DNA from: Paenibacillus sp. FSL H8-0548
GTDB taxonomy: Bacteria > Bacillota > Bacilli > Paenibacillales > Paenibacillaceae
Assembly: GCF_038630985.1 (NCBI RefSeq)
Contig: NZ_CP152049.1
Location: 2,375,501-2,439,500 of the forward strand
Direction: 5' to 3'
DNA: 64,000 nucleotides
This document shows, piece by piece, positions 35,666 to 45,346 of this stretch (position 1 is the first letter of the stretch; the number at the start of each line of letters is the position of its first letter). A program made the position numbers and the translations under genes. The notes beneath the pieces were generated by a model. The model searched no databases. It saw only the letters and a list, made by a program, of their open reading frames with translations, and was not told the DNA's origin.

Positions 35666-36802
35666 ATGAAAACATTTACTGATTTAAACCGTTCATGGTG
35701 TATTGAAAAGATCGAGCAAGTGCAAATGAAAGGGGAACGTCCTAGACAAGCGGGCTGTAATGCCAGATTAGGTGTGCATGGCAAGGAGGTCAGCTTTCCA
35801 TTAGTACGCATAACTATTGGTGGAATTTCGGGCTACAGCTGGTCCCGCATCTCTCGCGAAGCAGCAGAAGCATTGATCGGTACACCTGTTGGCGAAATCT
35901 TTTGTGAGGAGCAATGGATTAAGGATCGCTTTCAAGCTATTCAATTTCCGCTGTTTGAATGGCTGGCGATTGTTAGAGGTATTCCGGTATATGAGCTGTT
36001 AAGCGGACAGCAGACACCACTTCAAGCAGCTTGCTATGATACGTCTTTATATTTTGATGATCTTCATTTGAGCTCTGAGGGCGATGCGGTGAAGCTGCTG
36101 CAGGAAGAAGCGATGGAGGGCTATAATAAAGGATTTCGTGGATTTAAAATAAAAGTAGGTCGGGGCGCCATGCATATGGACCTGATGGAAGGAACGAAGC
36201 GGGATATTGCTATCGTTAACGGTATCCGTGAGGCGGTAGGTCCTGATTGCAATATTTCGATTGATGCCAATAACGGATACAATCTGAACTTGACTAAGCA
36301 TGTATTGAAGGAAACGAAGCACTCTAACTTGTTGTGGATTGAGGAAGCATTTCATGAAGATGATCAATTGTACCGTCAATTAAAAATATGGATGGCTGAG
36401 GAAAACATTAATGTTCTCATTACTGATGGTGAAGGCTGGGCTGCGCAGCCGATTGTAGAATGGGCGGAGCAAGGCTTGATTGATGCGATTCAGTATGATT
36501 TGAAGGATTATGGTATTGTGAACTGGCTCAAGCTGGCGAAGCGGCTCGCTAGCAGCAATGTGAAAGCGGCACCACATAACTATGGCGGCTTCTATGGCAA
36601 CTTTGCTTCAGCGCAGGTATATCCAGCTATCGAAGGCTTTATGTTTGTTGAGTGGGATGAAGCACAAATTCCAGGCATCGATACATCAGGCTATACAATT
36701 AAGGATGGCAAGGTTTTGGTGCCGAATACACCGGGCTTTGGTTTACACATAGATGAGAGCAACTATGATCGCAAGGTTCGTGACAATGGCTGGTCGGTAT
36801 AG
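35666..36802 (+). CDS. Enolase-superfamily (mandelate racemase/sugar-acid dehydratase type) enzyme
   Basis: 378 residues. The metal and catalytic pattern of the superfamily is visible: KxK in FKIKVGR (Lys161, Lys163), Asp200 in SIDANNGYN, Glu226 in WIEEAFHED, Glu256 in TDGEGW, and His304 in APHNYGG. This layout resembles dehydratases acting on acid sugars. The N-terminal capping part decides the substrate and cannot be read. It sits between the permease genes and the binding-protein gene, so it probably acts on the imported sugar or its oxidised product. Confidence 0.88.
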   Translation: MKTFTDLNRSWCIEKIEQVQMKGERPRQAGCNARLGVHGKEVSFPLVRITIGGISGYSWSRISREAAEALIGTPVGEIFCEEQWIKDRFQAIQFPLFEWLAIVRGIPVYELLSGQQTPLQAACYDTSLYFDDLHLSSEGDAVKLLQEEAMEGYNKGFRGFKIKVGRGAMHMDLMEGTKRDIAIVNGIREAVGPDCNISIDANNGYNLNLTKHVLKETKHSNLLWIEEAFHEDDQLYRQLKIWMAEENINVLITDGEGWAAQPIVEWAEQGLIDAIQYDLKDYGIVNWLKLAKRLASSNVKAAPHNYGGFYGNFASAQVYPAIEGFMFVEWDEAQIPGIDTSGYTIKDGKVLVPNTPGFGLHIDESNYDRKVRDNGWSV

Positions 36803-36863
36803 CAGATCGATAGGCACATCTGCTGTTATGGCAACTAACATTTGAATGGGAGATGACATTATT

Positions 36864-38372
36864 ATGAAATTTAATAAAGCTAGGTTATCCAAAAACCGCT
36901 TGTATCTGTTAGTTTATACACTACTGGTACTATCATTGCTTATAACTGCATGCTCTGCGTCTACTCCAACCGGTACAGCATCGGCTACGGATATAAAAAT
37001 TATGGTAGATTATACAATTGCTCAGCCTCCTGCACCAGATAATCTGGTTCATAAGGAGTTCGAGAAAAGGACGAATACGAAACTAACGATTACTTGGGTG
37101 GCTGGTGGAGATTATTCAGACCGTGTCAATGTCGCATTGGCTGCAGGTGACATGGCTGATTTAATTAAAATTCCGAACGTTACTACTCCGTTATTTCGTC
37201 AAATGGTGAAGCAGGGAGCGTTCTGGGATTTAACACCCTATATCGGAGATTATCCGAATTTAATGGCAATGGATGCGAAGATCTGGAACAATACGAAAAT
37301 CGATGGGAAATCGTATGGCGTTCCAGCTGGTCGTCCGATGGACGGCGGCGGATTCGTCTCCATACGAAAGGATTGGTTAGAGAAGCTTGGACTCCAGATG
37401 CCGACCGATATGGATGAGCTTTATGTTGTATTGAAGGCCTTCAAGGATAATGCGCCAGACGGCAAAAAGGATACGGTAGGTTACAACATGCGGGATTCGC
37501 GTGTGATCGAAGAAATATTTACAGGAACAGCAGGCAGATGGAAAGAAATTGACGGCAAGCTGGTCAATATGACGCTGGAGCCGGAGATGAGAGATGCGCT
37601 AGTTTATTTGAACAAGCTGTATAAAGAAGGTTTAATTCCAGAGGACTTCCCAGTTATGAAAGAAAATCAATATTGGGAGCTTGCTACAAGCGGCAGAGCT
37701 GGGGTAACCTCGGAAACACCTGAAGCACTTTTCCGTTATACGATGGATCAATGGAAGAAAGATCCCGAAGTCGATTGGACACCTATGCTTTCCTTGGCAC
37801 CTAAAGCTGGCGGTAAGCAATACGTTACACAAAGCACAGGATATAATGGAATACTTGCCATTCCAAAAACGGTATCCGAACAAAAAATGAAAGCTGTTTT
37901 GAAATTTATTGATTATGGCTCAGGTGGTGAAGGACTGAATTTGACGCTGTATGGTATTGAGGATGTTCACTATACGGAGGAAGATGGACTGAAAATGGCT
38001 ACTGATAAAGCTGTGGCGGACAGTGTAGGGACTGGAGCATGGGGGAAAATGTTCAGTACTACAGTGCTTGATCTATGGCAGTACGCAGCAGGTATGCCAA
38101 AGGAGATTTATCAGCGTAATATGGAAATCGCTGAAGAGAAATCTAAATTTTCAACGGGTGACCCTGCAATTGGACTAGTATCAGAGACTGAAATCAAGCT
38201 AGGCTCTGACTACTCGAAAAAAATTGCTGATATGAAAGTGCAGACGATTATTGGTAAAACAACGTTAGCAGAGTGGGATCAATACGTGGAGAGTTTGAAA
38301 ACAGATGCTAATTATTCAAAGATTACTGAAGAAATCAATGAGGAGTACAGTAAGCGGAAAGCACTAGAGTAA
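36864..38372 (+). CDS. Extracellular solute-binding lipoprotein (carbohydrate)
   Basis: 502 residues from ATG 36864, with GGGAG at 36849-36853; an upstream in-frame ATG at 36846 has no site. The lipobox LLITACSAS places the lipid-linked Cys at about residue 30. Type 1 solute-binding fold: NLVHKEFEKRTNTKLTITWVAGGDYSDRVNVALAAGDMADLI and EGLIPEDFPVMKENQYWELATSGRAGV. It delivers the sugar to the two permeases upstream. It ends at the terminator at 38405. Confidence 0.93.
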   Translation: MKFNKARLSKNRLYLLVYTLLVLSLLITACSASTPTGTASATDIKIMVDYTIAQPPAPDNLVHKEFEKRTNTKLTITWVAGGDYSDRVNVALAAGDMADLIKIPNVTTPLFRQMVKQGAFWDLTPYIGDYPNLMAMDAKIWNNTKIDGKSYGVPAGRPMDGGGFVSIRKDWLEKLGLQMPTDMDELYVVLKAFKDNAPDGKKDTVGYNMRDSRVIEEIFTGTAGRWKEIDGKLVNMTLEPEMRDALVYLNKLYKEGLIPEDFPVMKENQYWELATSGRAGVTSETPEALFRYTMDQWKKDPEVDWTPMLSLAPKAGGKQYVTQSTGYNGILAIPKTVSEQKMKAVLKFIDYGSGGEGLNLTLYGIEDVHYTEEDGLKMATDKAVADSVGTGAWGKMFSTTVLDLWQYAAGMPKEIYQRNMEIAEEKSKFSTGDPAIGLVSETEIKLGSDYSKKIADMKVQTIIGKTTLAEWDQYVESLKTDANYSKITEEINEEYSKRKALE

Positions 38373-38404
38373 CACAAAAGCATGTCCATAAAGTTTTAGG
38401 AGAA

Positions 38405-38434
38405 AGCTGATCCTGTTGGATCGGCTTTTTTTTT
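38405..38434 (+). terminator. Terminator of the sugar module
   Basis: AGCTGATCC (38405-38413) pairs with GGATCGGCT (38418-38426) in one G-T-containing stem, then T8. Confidence 0.85.
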
Positions 38435-38807
38435 GCCGCATATTGCCAAGCAAACGAGTAAGTCGCTTAAAATGTGCATAAGGATAAATTCTCCATCATC
38501 TTTGAACCTAAAACGAAGATCCTTTTTAATTTAGAAAGTAAATATTTGTGATTTGTAGTGCAAATAGATCACTTGTTTTTCGGATAATACTCTAAATTAC
38601 GACAAATGAAGTGCTTAAATTATAAAATGTGATAATATATTAATGAGACTAAATTCCTATCTCGGAATTGTTGAAAAGAGTGATATCGTCAAAAAAAATT
38701 TGTAAGTTGATAGGGATATCCGCAGGGTGAAAGGATATTAAAATATTTGATTGTTCTAATATACAAAATGCTCTGATTAGGAAGAGAAAAAAATTGGAGG
38801 GACAGTT
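38435..38807. promoter_or_regulatory. AT-rich leader of the five-gene operon
   Basis: 373 bases, clearly AT-rich, without a coding frame. The promoter of the operon is expected here, but several TATAAT-like words compete and none has a convincing -35. GGAGGG at 38796 is the ribosome site for 38808. Confidence 0.35.
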
Positions 38808-41477
38808 GTGGAAAAATTAGATTATTATTTAGAAAAGATCAAAATATTTGAAGAAAGAGAAGATAAGATTTTTAAAAAGCAAGTAGACATAAAAAAGCAA
38901 TATAAGGATTTGCAACATAGGGAGGAACAAAACAATACGATAAGTTCGACTTTAGAAACTTTGAAACAAGCATTGCATGGTTCAAAAGATGGTCGAAATA
39001 CATATATGGTTAATGAAATTGCAGCTCAGTATGAGAATAAATTAAGAGAAACCAATATTCAACTAGAGGATCATACAGATCTGAATGATAAGATCATAGT
39101 ACATAAGTCTTTGATGGTTAAAAGGGATGAGCTGGAAAATAAACGAACCGCACTATCTGAGCAAGAGAGTAAAATATTATCTGAACAGGCGGACCATCGT
39201 GAACGAAATGAATTTGGAGAGAGTTATTACGAGCAGCTCGATCAAATCAAAGGTGATGCTTCTGAATTCGAGGCCCAAAAAGCTATTATTATTTCAAATG
39301 CACATGAAGAACAGATTCTTGCATCATTAGATTTGAAAATTAAGAAAACAAATATATCTGAACGTTTTCAAAACCTATGTAATGCAATGAAAAGCGAGTT
39401 TGGCGAACGTGTAACGGAGCTGTGGAACCCAAATTTGCTGGCTGATGTACCTACTGAATCGAAATATTACATAGAATCGGATGAAATAATTCAACATGCA
39501 AGTGAACAAATCAATCAATTAGATGAGCTTTTAAATGTGATGAGCGATAATAAAGTTGATACGAAAATGAGCTCTCAAGGGTGGTCTGATGTCAAAAAAG
39601 TAGGCAAGCCGTTTTTAATTATTGGAGGAGTGTTGGCTTTACTAGGAATTGCATTTGGTGCCTTTTGGACCGTTCTTACTGCATTGGTGTACGTGCTTAT
39701 GCTTGCACTCTATATTGCCCCCATCCTTGTAATAGTATTGCTCTTTGGAAGAGGCCTCAAAATAGCTGCTATTGCTGGAATTGTTACCGCATGCATTTCA
39801 TGGCCTTTGACAGGTCTTATTGATAATTGGGCGGATCATACATGGTATAAAGCTCAAGAGGCCTTCTTAACTTTTGGGTCGGTATTCTCATCACCAATAT
39901 TTTGGATCGCAATAGCCATTATCGTCCTATTCATTGTTAGCTGGTTTATTTTATTAAAAACAAAGTCTAAGCGTCTATATTATCAAGCAAAAAAAATGGC
40001 TGATGAAAAGTTTGAATCTATTTGCCAAGATGAATTGTTCTTGCGTGCCATGCGTGTCGATTATGATCTGCGTGAACGTATGAATGATGTTAACAAACAA
40101 ATTGTCCAATTTTATTATGAGCAGCACCCGATGCTTGATTCAGCACAGCAAATGACAATGGATGAAATTGGGCAAAAGACATGGAATGACAAGATGGCTA
40201 CTCTCATGGCACGTTATTCAACTGCTATTTTATTCGATGCAAATTGTATAAAAGTGAGAAAATATCAAATTAAGCCAGAGTTTGATAAAGTCAACGAAGA
40301 AATAACAGCTTTGAGCAATGAAGCGAATTTGTTGGTAGAAGACATACGGACGGTTAACCAATCTATGAATATAAAAATTGGTCAGCAATTATTAGTTAAA
40401 GCCAAGGGGAGTCATGAAGCTCAATCAGAAATTAAATCTGGAATAAAAGAGGGAATTACTGATTCTATCGAGCGTCTGGCCAAGATCAAAGGTTTGTTGG
40501 ATATGGAGTATAAGTCCAATAAAGAAACCATGGATCATACCAAATCGCAGTTGGAGATGGATAGAGAGCTGTGCTTCAAAGAATTGGAAATATTGTTTGA
40601 TTTAGAAGTGAATCCATTTAAAAATGATGGACAAATGCCAAGTAAGCTTGTACTTGGTTTGAAGAAGGATCGGAAATCGGATATTCCCCGCAGTAAGGAT
40701 GATTTTTGGTTGATCGATGTACCAAAGGAACGACCAATTATATTTGTCTATAATAAAACAAAGCTAAATCAGAAATTGGCGGAGAGACCGCATGGTGCTC
40801 AAAAAGTTATCGAAAAATTTATTAAGATGGTAGCGGATAGTTTTACGCGGGAAATTCCTGCTTATTTAATCGATCAAACGTTATTTGTACCAGAAAAATC
40901 AGAAGACCACGATAGATATGAAGCATACAATAAAAAGCTGACCTATTCTTATAAATTTCATAATCGCGAAAATGTGAACCTTAAAGCAGATTATTTATTT
41001 AATTATGAAAATTCGTATAAACTGCAAAATGAAAATAAAAAATGGAGCAATGAAGCCATTCTAGAAAGTGATGGTGATGTAAGAAAACTTAGAAAAGCTT
41101 TGCAAGAAACGTCAAATAAACGTTCCATTATATACGCAGTTTGGGATAAAGCTAAGGATGACAAGTATTTCAGTAACTTAGAAACTGCAGGGACAGTTTA
41201 CGACTCTGTTGCCTTATATACCTTTATGGATGTCTCACTGTATGAGACCCTCAAAAAAGATAATAGCCTTCAAAATTTTGCTGAAGTTGTATATGAGCTG
41301 GACGCAGCAAATTATACGGAGCTTGATCTTATTCAAGTGAAGGATACGAGCATCACGGTTAATATTGATACAGATTATAGCATTATAAAAAATAATGAAA
41401 GTGATACGGATTCGGATAATCGAACTGAGCCTCAGTTTTCAGAACTACTTAGAGAATATAAATTAATCCATGCATAG
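38808..41477 (+). CDS. Coiled-coil, polytopic membrane protein (operon gene 1, unknown family)
   Basis: 889 residues from GTG 38808, with GGAGGG 6 bases upstream. Residues ~1-255 are a long charged coiled coil. Four to five hydrophobic helices lie at ~262-392 (FLIIGGVLALLGIAFGAFW, ALYIAPILVIVLLFGRGL, IAAIAGIVTACISWPLTGLI, FWIAIAIIVLFIVSWFILL). A second long helical region covers ~395-610. The last ~280 residues form a soluble domain (WLIDVPKERPIIFVYNKTKL, RSIIYAVWDKAKDDKYF, ALYTFMDVSLYETL) that resembles the degenerate second half of the next gene's product in length and strand pattern. The likely shape is a membrane hub with large cytosolic coils. First gene of a tight unit with the ATPase (17-base gap). 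I do not recognise the family. Confidence 0.85.
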   Translation: MEKLDYYLEKIKIFEEREDKIFKKQVDIKKQYKDLQHREEQNNTISSTLETLKQALHGSKDGRNTYMVNEIAAQYENKLRETNIQLEDHTDLNDKIIVHKSLMVKRDELENKRTALSEQESKILSEQADHRERNEFGESYYEQLDQIKGDASEFEAQKAIIISNAHEEQILASLDLKIKKTNISERFQNLCNAMKSEFGERVTELWNPNLLADVPTESKYYIESDEIIQHASEQINQLDELLNVMSDNKVDTKMSSQGWSDVKKVGKPFLIIGGVLALLGIAFGAFWTVLTALVYVLMLALYIAPILVIVLLFGRGLKIAAIAGIVTACISWPLTGLIDNWADHTWYKAQEAFLTFGSVFSSPIFWIAIAIIVLFIVSWFILLKTKSKRLYYQAKKMADEKFESICQDELFLRAMRVDYDLRERMNDVNKQIVQFYYEQHPMLDSAQQMTMDEIGQKTWNDKMATLMARYSTAILFDANCIKVRKYQIKPEFDKVNEEITALSNEANLLVEDIRTVNQSMNIKIGQQLLVKAKGSHEAQSEIKSGIKEGITDSIERLAKIKGLLDMEYKSNKETMDHTKSQLEMDRELCFKELEILFDLEVNPFKNDGQMPSKLVLGLKKDRKSDIPRSKDDFWLIDVPKERPIIFVYNKTKLNQKLAERPHGAQKVIEKFIKMVADSFTREIPAYLIDQTLFVPEKSEDHDRYEAYNKKLTYSYKFHNRENVNLKADYLFNYENSYKLQNENKKWSNEAILESDGDVRKLRKALQETSNKRSIIYAVWDKAKDDKYFSNLETAGTVYDSVALYTFMDVSLYETLKKDNSLQNFAEVVYELDAANYTELDLIQVKDTSITVNIDTDYSIIKNNESDTDSDNRTEPQFSELLREYKLIHA

Positions 41478-41494
41478 AAAGTGAGGATATCGCG

Positions 41495-44107
41495 GTGAGC
41501 AGTATACTATCGTACCTTCGTTTACAAAGAGATAATGAAGAAACATTTTTGACAAACTATCTTGAAGACCTGCAAGATACGAGTTCATTTGAATCAGAAA
41601 CTGAGTTCGATATTTGTCCTGAGCCGGTTGAGTGGATAGATGATTTTAGAAATGAACAGAGTCTTGTCAGTCCCGAGAAAAAACAATTGATTAAAGAAAA
41701 ATTCAAACGATGTAAATATGATAGCAAACAAATGGAAAAAGAGACCATACAACCACTGAGTTACTATTGGAGTGGATCAACGGCGGATGGAATCAATCTA
41801 AGACCGGGAGAAACGTATAGGCCGCGGACAAGTATAGATAATGCGATTATCCCTCATAAGGAAGTGAAAGGGATTTACTCGCCAGTTCCGTTAAATGATG
41901 TCGCTGTGCATGGTTTGATTGGCGGTCGTACGGGTTCCGGTAAGTCGGTATTTTTAAATAATTTGATTCTCAATTTGATGACGGAATATGCTCCATGGGA
42001 GCTTGAGTTATATTTAGCGGATTTCAAAAAGGTTGAGCTAAGTCGTTATGCTTCGAACGTTAACCATATCGCACCACACATTGTTGCTTGTGCAGCTACA
42101 AGTAATATTGATTATGTTTTATCTTTGCTTGATCATATCGTGAAAAGCATGAAAGCACGCGAGAAATTATTCCAAAAGTTAAGCATTACACACATTAAAA
42201 GTTTCCGTAAAGAGTTTAATGTGGTGTTACCCCGCATATTGCTTGTTGTTGATGAATTCCAACAAATGTTTTTGGAATCTTCCGGGAAACAAACGATGAG
42301 AATTCAAGAAATGTTGACAGCCATTACAAAGTTAGGTCGTGCTACAGGAGTGCATTTGTTGTTTGCAAGTCAAGAGATGAGCGGTACGTTGTCAGGTAAT
42401 GTACTTAGTAATTTTAAAGCACGCTTTGCGTTGCCTTGCGACAATGGTACCTCATCATCTTTGATTGGAAATACAGCTGCTGGTGCATTAAATGGAAAAG
42501 GGGTTGTCATTGCTAATCTTGATGGCGGAGATGCTAATAGCAATATCTATTATAAGGTGCCTCTTGTGCGAGACGATGATGTTCGAATTGATGATACGTT
42601 ATCGGAATGGCAAAGTCTGTCTGAATTCGACGAGGCATTGTCGCGTTTGGCGCATCTTGGACAAGGTTGGCTGATGGAGGATCAATCTGGAAATTACTTT
42701 CCGCATAATAAACCGATGAAATATTTCGATGAAGATGCTGTACGTCAGTGGAAACAGAATAAGGATGATATAGAATCTGATTTTAGCAAGAGTATTATCG
42801 CCGAGTACCGAAATGAACAATATAAGACTTTTACAAAAACATACATAGAGAAAGATGCTACACTGCTCGAATCATTAGTGCTAGGGGATCCTGTTCTCTA
42901 TACGCGCAAGAAAAACGATGTGCAGACCTGTTTCTTGACGAAAGGTGCACGTCGCCATATTGCTATCGCAGCAACATCACCAACCAATGCAGCTTACATC
43001 GAAAAACTAATGTTGGAAAATTTGATTAACTCACATCAAACATACTTTCATATTGTCGTTGATTTTAATCCGATTTTGACAGGCGTTTATGATTTAAAAG
43101 AAGATGTGGACAAGAAATATTTAGTTGATGATTGTCAACCGACTGCGCTTGAGCTAAATCGATTACAGGACAGCATTTTTACAGATGTTTTTTTTGGCTC
43201 GAAATTATTAGAACTTTTTGAAATAGATGAGTTTTTTAAAATGAAAGATAGGGACATGTTTCAAACCATAATTGACGATCTGATGAATAGTCTTACTTAC
43301 TTATCTTTAGTAGCTGCTTCACCAGATCTGCATAGTGAATTGTCAGAAAAACTCAATGCCATTGGATATTCAGAACAGATCATTTCTGATTGGAAGGATA
43401 TAGAGAGGAAGTTGGGGTTAGAAAACAAAATTAACTATAAAAGGGCATACGAGCTTTTATTGAGAATATGCGGTGAAGAGAAAGCCTTCGATAATGAGGT
43501 CATGCGGATGACTCCTAAAGCATTTGCAAACAGTGTATTGGATTTAGAAATATTCACTGGGGAGAACGATGAAATAAAAGAATTAAAGAGAACTAAACTT
43601 CTAGAAGGCATCGTGTATGCCTTTCAAGGAGCGGTCCCAGATCATGTTCAATGTGACCAGGACGTGCAGGATACAATTGAAGGATTAAAGCTTGGTGAAG
43701 ACAATTTAGAATTTTATACGCGTTCTTCGATAGAACCATCTATTATCATCTGGTATCGTGGTATTGAAAGTGCGGATAAGGCTGCGATTAAAGTTATTGA
43801 TGATGCGTTGAAAAATTTGTTTGCTAAACGGGATGATATTATTTGTATTTTGACTTCAATTACTGCAGGTCAAGATACTACTACGTTTGATACACTTTTG
43901 AAAAATTATACAAATTTGCGGTTTTGTAAGTCATCTATCGAAAAAGTGTACAACGTCGTTGGAATGGACTATTCAAAGCAACAAAACGATGAGTCACCGA
44001 TGTTTGACTTTAAAGTTGTTAACGCAAACATACAGCGTTCATTTAAACGGTTTGATACGGAATTAAAACATGAGAAAATGCATGAAATCGACTGGGATCT
44101 ATTGTAG
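41495..44107 (+). CDS. FtsK/SpoIIIE-type ATPase (operon gene 2)
   Basis: 870 residues from GTG 41495 (GAGG 8 bases upstream). An N-terminal linker (~1-135) is followed by one FtsK-like motor: Walker A GRTGSGKS (144-151), Walker B LLVVDEF (Asp253, Glu254), and LLFASQE (~288-294). The segment LADFKKVELSRYA matches the conserved FtsK/EssC loop. No membrane helix. From ~440 a second, sequence-degenerate ATPase-like half follows (RHIAIAATSPTNAAYIEKLMLENLI) without a Walker A loop. Two linked ATPase halves recall EssC of type VII secretion, but no WXG100, EsaA or EccB-like gene is present. A motor that pumps DNA or protein through the gene 1 product is the simplest guess. Confidence 0.88.
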   Translation: MSSILSYLRLQRDNEETFLTNYLEDLQDTSSFESETEFDICPEPVEWIDDFRNEQSLVSPEKKQLIKEKFKRCKYDSKQMEKETIQPLSYYWSGSTADGINLRPGETYRPRTSIDNAIIPHKEVKGIYSPVPLNDVAVHGLIGGRTGSGKSVFLNNLILNLMTEYAPWELELYLADFKKVELSRYASNVNHIAPHIVACAATSNIDYVLSLLDHIVKSMKAREKLFQKLSITHIKSFRKEFNVVLPRILLVVDEFQQMFLESSGKQTMRIQEMLTAITKLGRATGVHLLFASQEMSGTLSGNVLSNFKARFALPCDNGTSSSLIGNTAAGALNGKGVVIANLDGGDANSNIYYKVPLVRDDDVRIDDTLSEWQSLSEFDEALSRLAHLGQGWLMEDQSGNYFPHNKPMKYFDEDAVRQWKQNKDDIESDFSKSIIAEYRNEQYKTFTKTYIEKDATLLESLVLGDPVLYTRKKNDVQTCFLTKGARRHIAIAATSPTNAAYIEKLMLENLINSHQTYFHIVVDFNPILTGVYDLKEDVDKKYLVDDCQPTALELNRLQDSIFTDVFFGSKLLELFEIDEFFKMKDRDMFQTIIDDLMNSLTYLSLVAASPDLHSELSEKLNAIGYSEQIISDWKDIERKLGLENKINYKRAYELLLRICGEEKAFDNEVMRMTPKAFANSVLDLEIFTGENDEIKELKRTKLLEGIVYAFQGAVPDHVQCDQDVQDTIEGLKLGEDNLEFYTRSSIEPSIIIWYRGIESADKAAIKVIDDALKNLFAKRDDIICILTSITAGQDTTTFDTLLKNYTNLRFCKSSIEKVYNVVGMDYSKQQNDESPMFDFKVVNANIQRSFKRFDTELKHEKMHEIDWDLL

Positions 44108-44137
44108 TTTGTTGAATATAAGGAAGAGGTGTAAAGG

Positions 44138-45346
44138 ATGAATGTTCCATTTGGACAGCTTGGTTCTTACGATGCCAACTATTATTATGTAGGATCTGCT
44201 TTTCATTACGAGCAGCTTTCTCTAGATCAATATGAAGGGTGGAAGTCCTTTTTTATTGATGATAACGATGCAATAGTAAAACTACCAGTTACACAGCAGT
44301 TAAGCTCGAAAAAGTTGATTTATGAACCTAAATGGGAAACGCGAGGCGAGGAAAAGTTATTTTTTATTCGCTCGATCATTGATTTTGATCACATTGGTGA
44401 TAAGGAGTTAAGCCAGTTTATTGCTGTTTCAATTGGGATGGATGTAGACTCGCTTTTTGATTTGCTGCGAAAAGAAGCGATCGTTAATGAAGAACAAGAG
44501 AAACGATTTCATATCGAAATGTGGAGGCGTTTGTTAAGTGCCGTTCAGCAGCATTACATTGTCATTGATTATGTTTCTGATTTAGTTGATCGAATTGTTG
44601 ATCCGGCCACTATGGATAGCAAATTTGAAGAACAAGCGTTAACCGAAATTAAGGATATTGAGTCTAGTCGTTATTTCACCATCGGATCTATTGATATGGA
44701 ACGCAGACAAATTATGTTAGGCAATCGTGATTTATTTGCTCTGGATCAAGAGAATGCTTCTGAGTATGCTGAATTCTGGTATATTCTACGGCAGCAATTA
44801 TGCTCGTATAACGATTTATTGATAATTACTGAAAACGAACCAAGTGTCCAGGCAACATTGCACAAATTCGCTGACTCCCGTCTATTATACTCTTGGGATA
44901 AATCAATATTGGAAACTGCGCGAATGCCTGTAACTCTTGTACCACAGGGTTATTTAGAAGTTCATGATGAAGATCAAATTTGGGTGTTGAAACATGCAGG
45001 AGAGCAAATACGAATAAATACGATTGAGCATCTATACTGGGCATACGCTCATCCGTTATTGAGGGTTCATCAAGTTTATGAGAGGATTCTTAGAGATACA
45101 GGCTATGATGCAGTTGAATTAGCGTCGCATATGTTGGAAAATGTCCCGATCTTAATCAATGAAGGAGAACGATTATTGTACATAGATGAAGCTATTCGTC
45201 ATGTTCGGTCGTATTCGGAATTATTGGATGAGAATGAACAGCTAAAGCTAAAAGTAGAAGAAGTGCGAAATGATACTAAGGGTCCATCGAATAGTTCGCT
45301 CGAACAAGCATCTGATTCTGACGAACAAAACACGGGTGAGAATTAA
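44138..45346 (+). CDS. Unknown soluble protein (operon gene 3)
   Basis: 402 residues from ATG 44138 (GAAGAGG upstream). No membrane helix or known motif. The N-terminal part is mixed alpha/beta (YVGSAFHYEQLSLDQYEGWKSFFIDDNDAIVKLPV). Residues ~120-165 form a helix pair, and ~205-275 look Rossmann-like (LIITENEPSVQATLHKFADSRLLYSWD). The C-terminal ~45 residues are a coiled coil and an acidic, disordered tail. Its stop overlaps the next ATG by one base (TAATG), so the two are translationally coupled. Function unknown; it probably belongs to the ATPase complex. Confidence 0.8.
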   Translation: MNVPFGQLGSYDANYYYVGSAFHYEQLSLDQYEGWKSFFIDDNDAIVKLPVTQQLSSKKLIYEPKWETRGEEKLFFIRSIIDFDHIGDKELSQFIAVSIGMDVDSLFDLLRKEAIVNEEQEKRFHIEMWRRLLSAVQQHYIVIDYVSDLVDRIVDPATMDSKFEEQALTEIKDIESSRYFTIGSIDMERRQIMLGNRDLFALDQENASEYAEFWYILRQQLCSYNDLLIITENEPSVQATLHKFADSRLLYSWDKSILETARMPVTLVPQGYLEVHDEDQIWVLKHAGEQIRINTIEHLYWAYAHPLLRVHQVYERILRDTGYDAVELASHMLENVPILINEGERLLYIDEAIRHVRSYSELLDENEQLKLKVEEVRNDTKGPSNSSLEQASDSDEQNTGEN

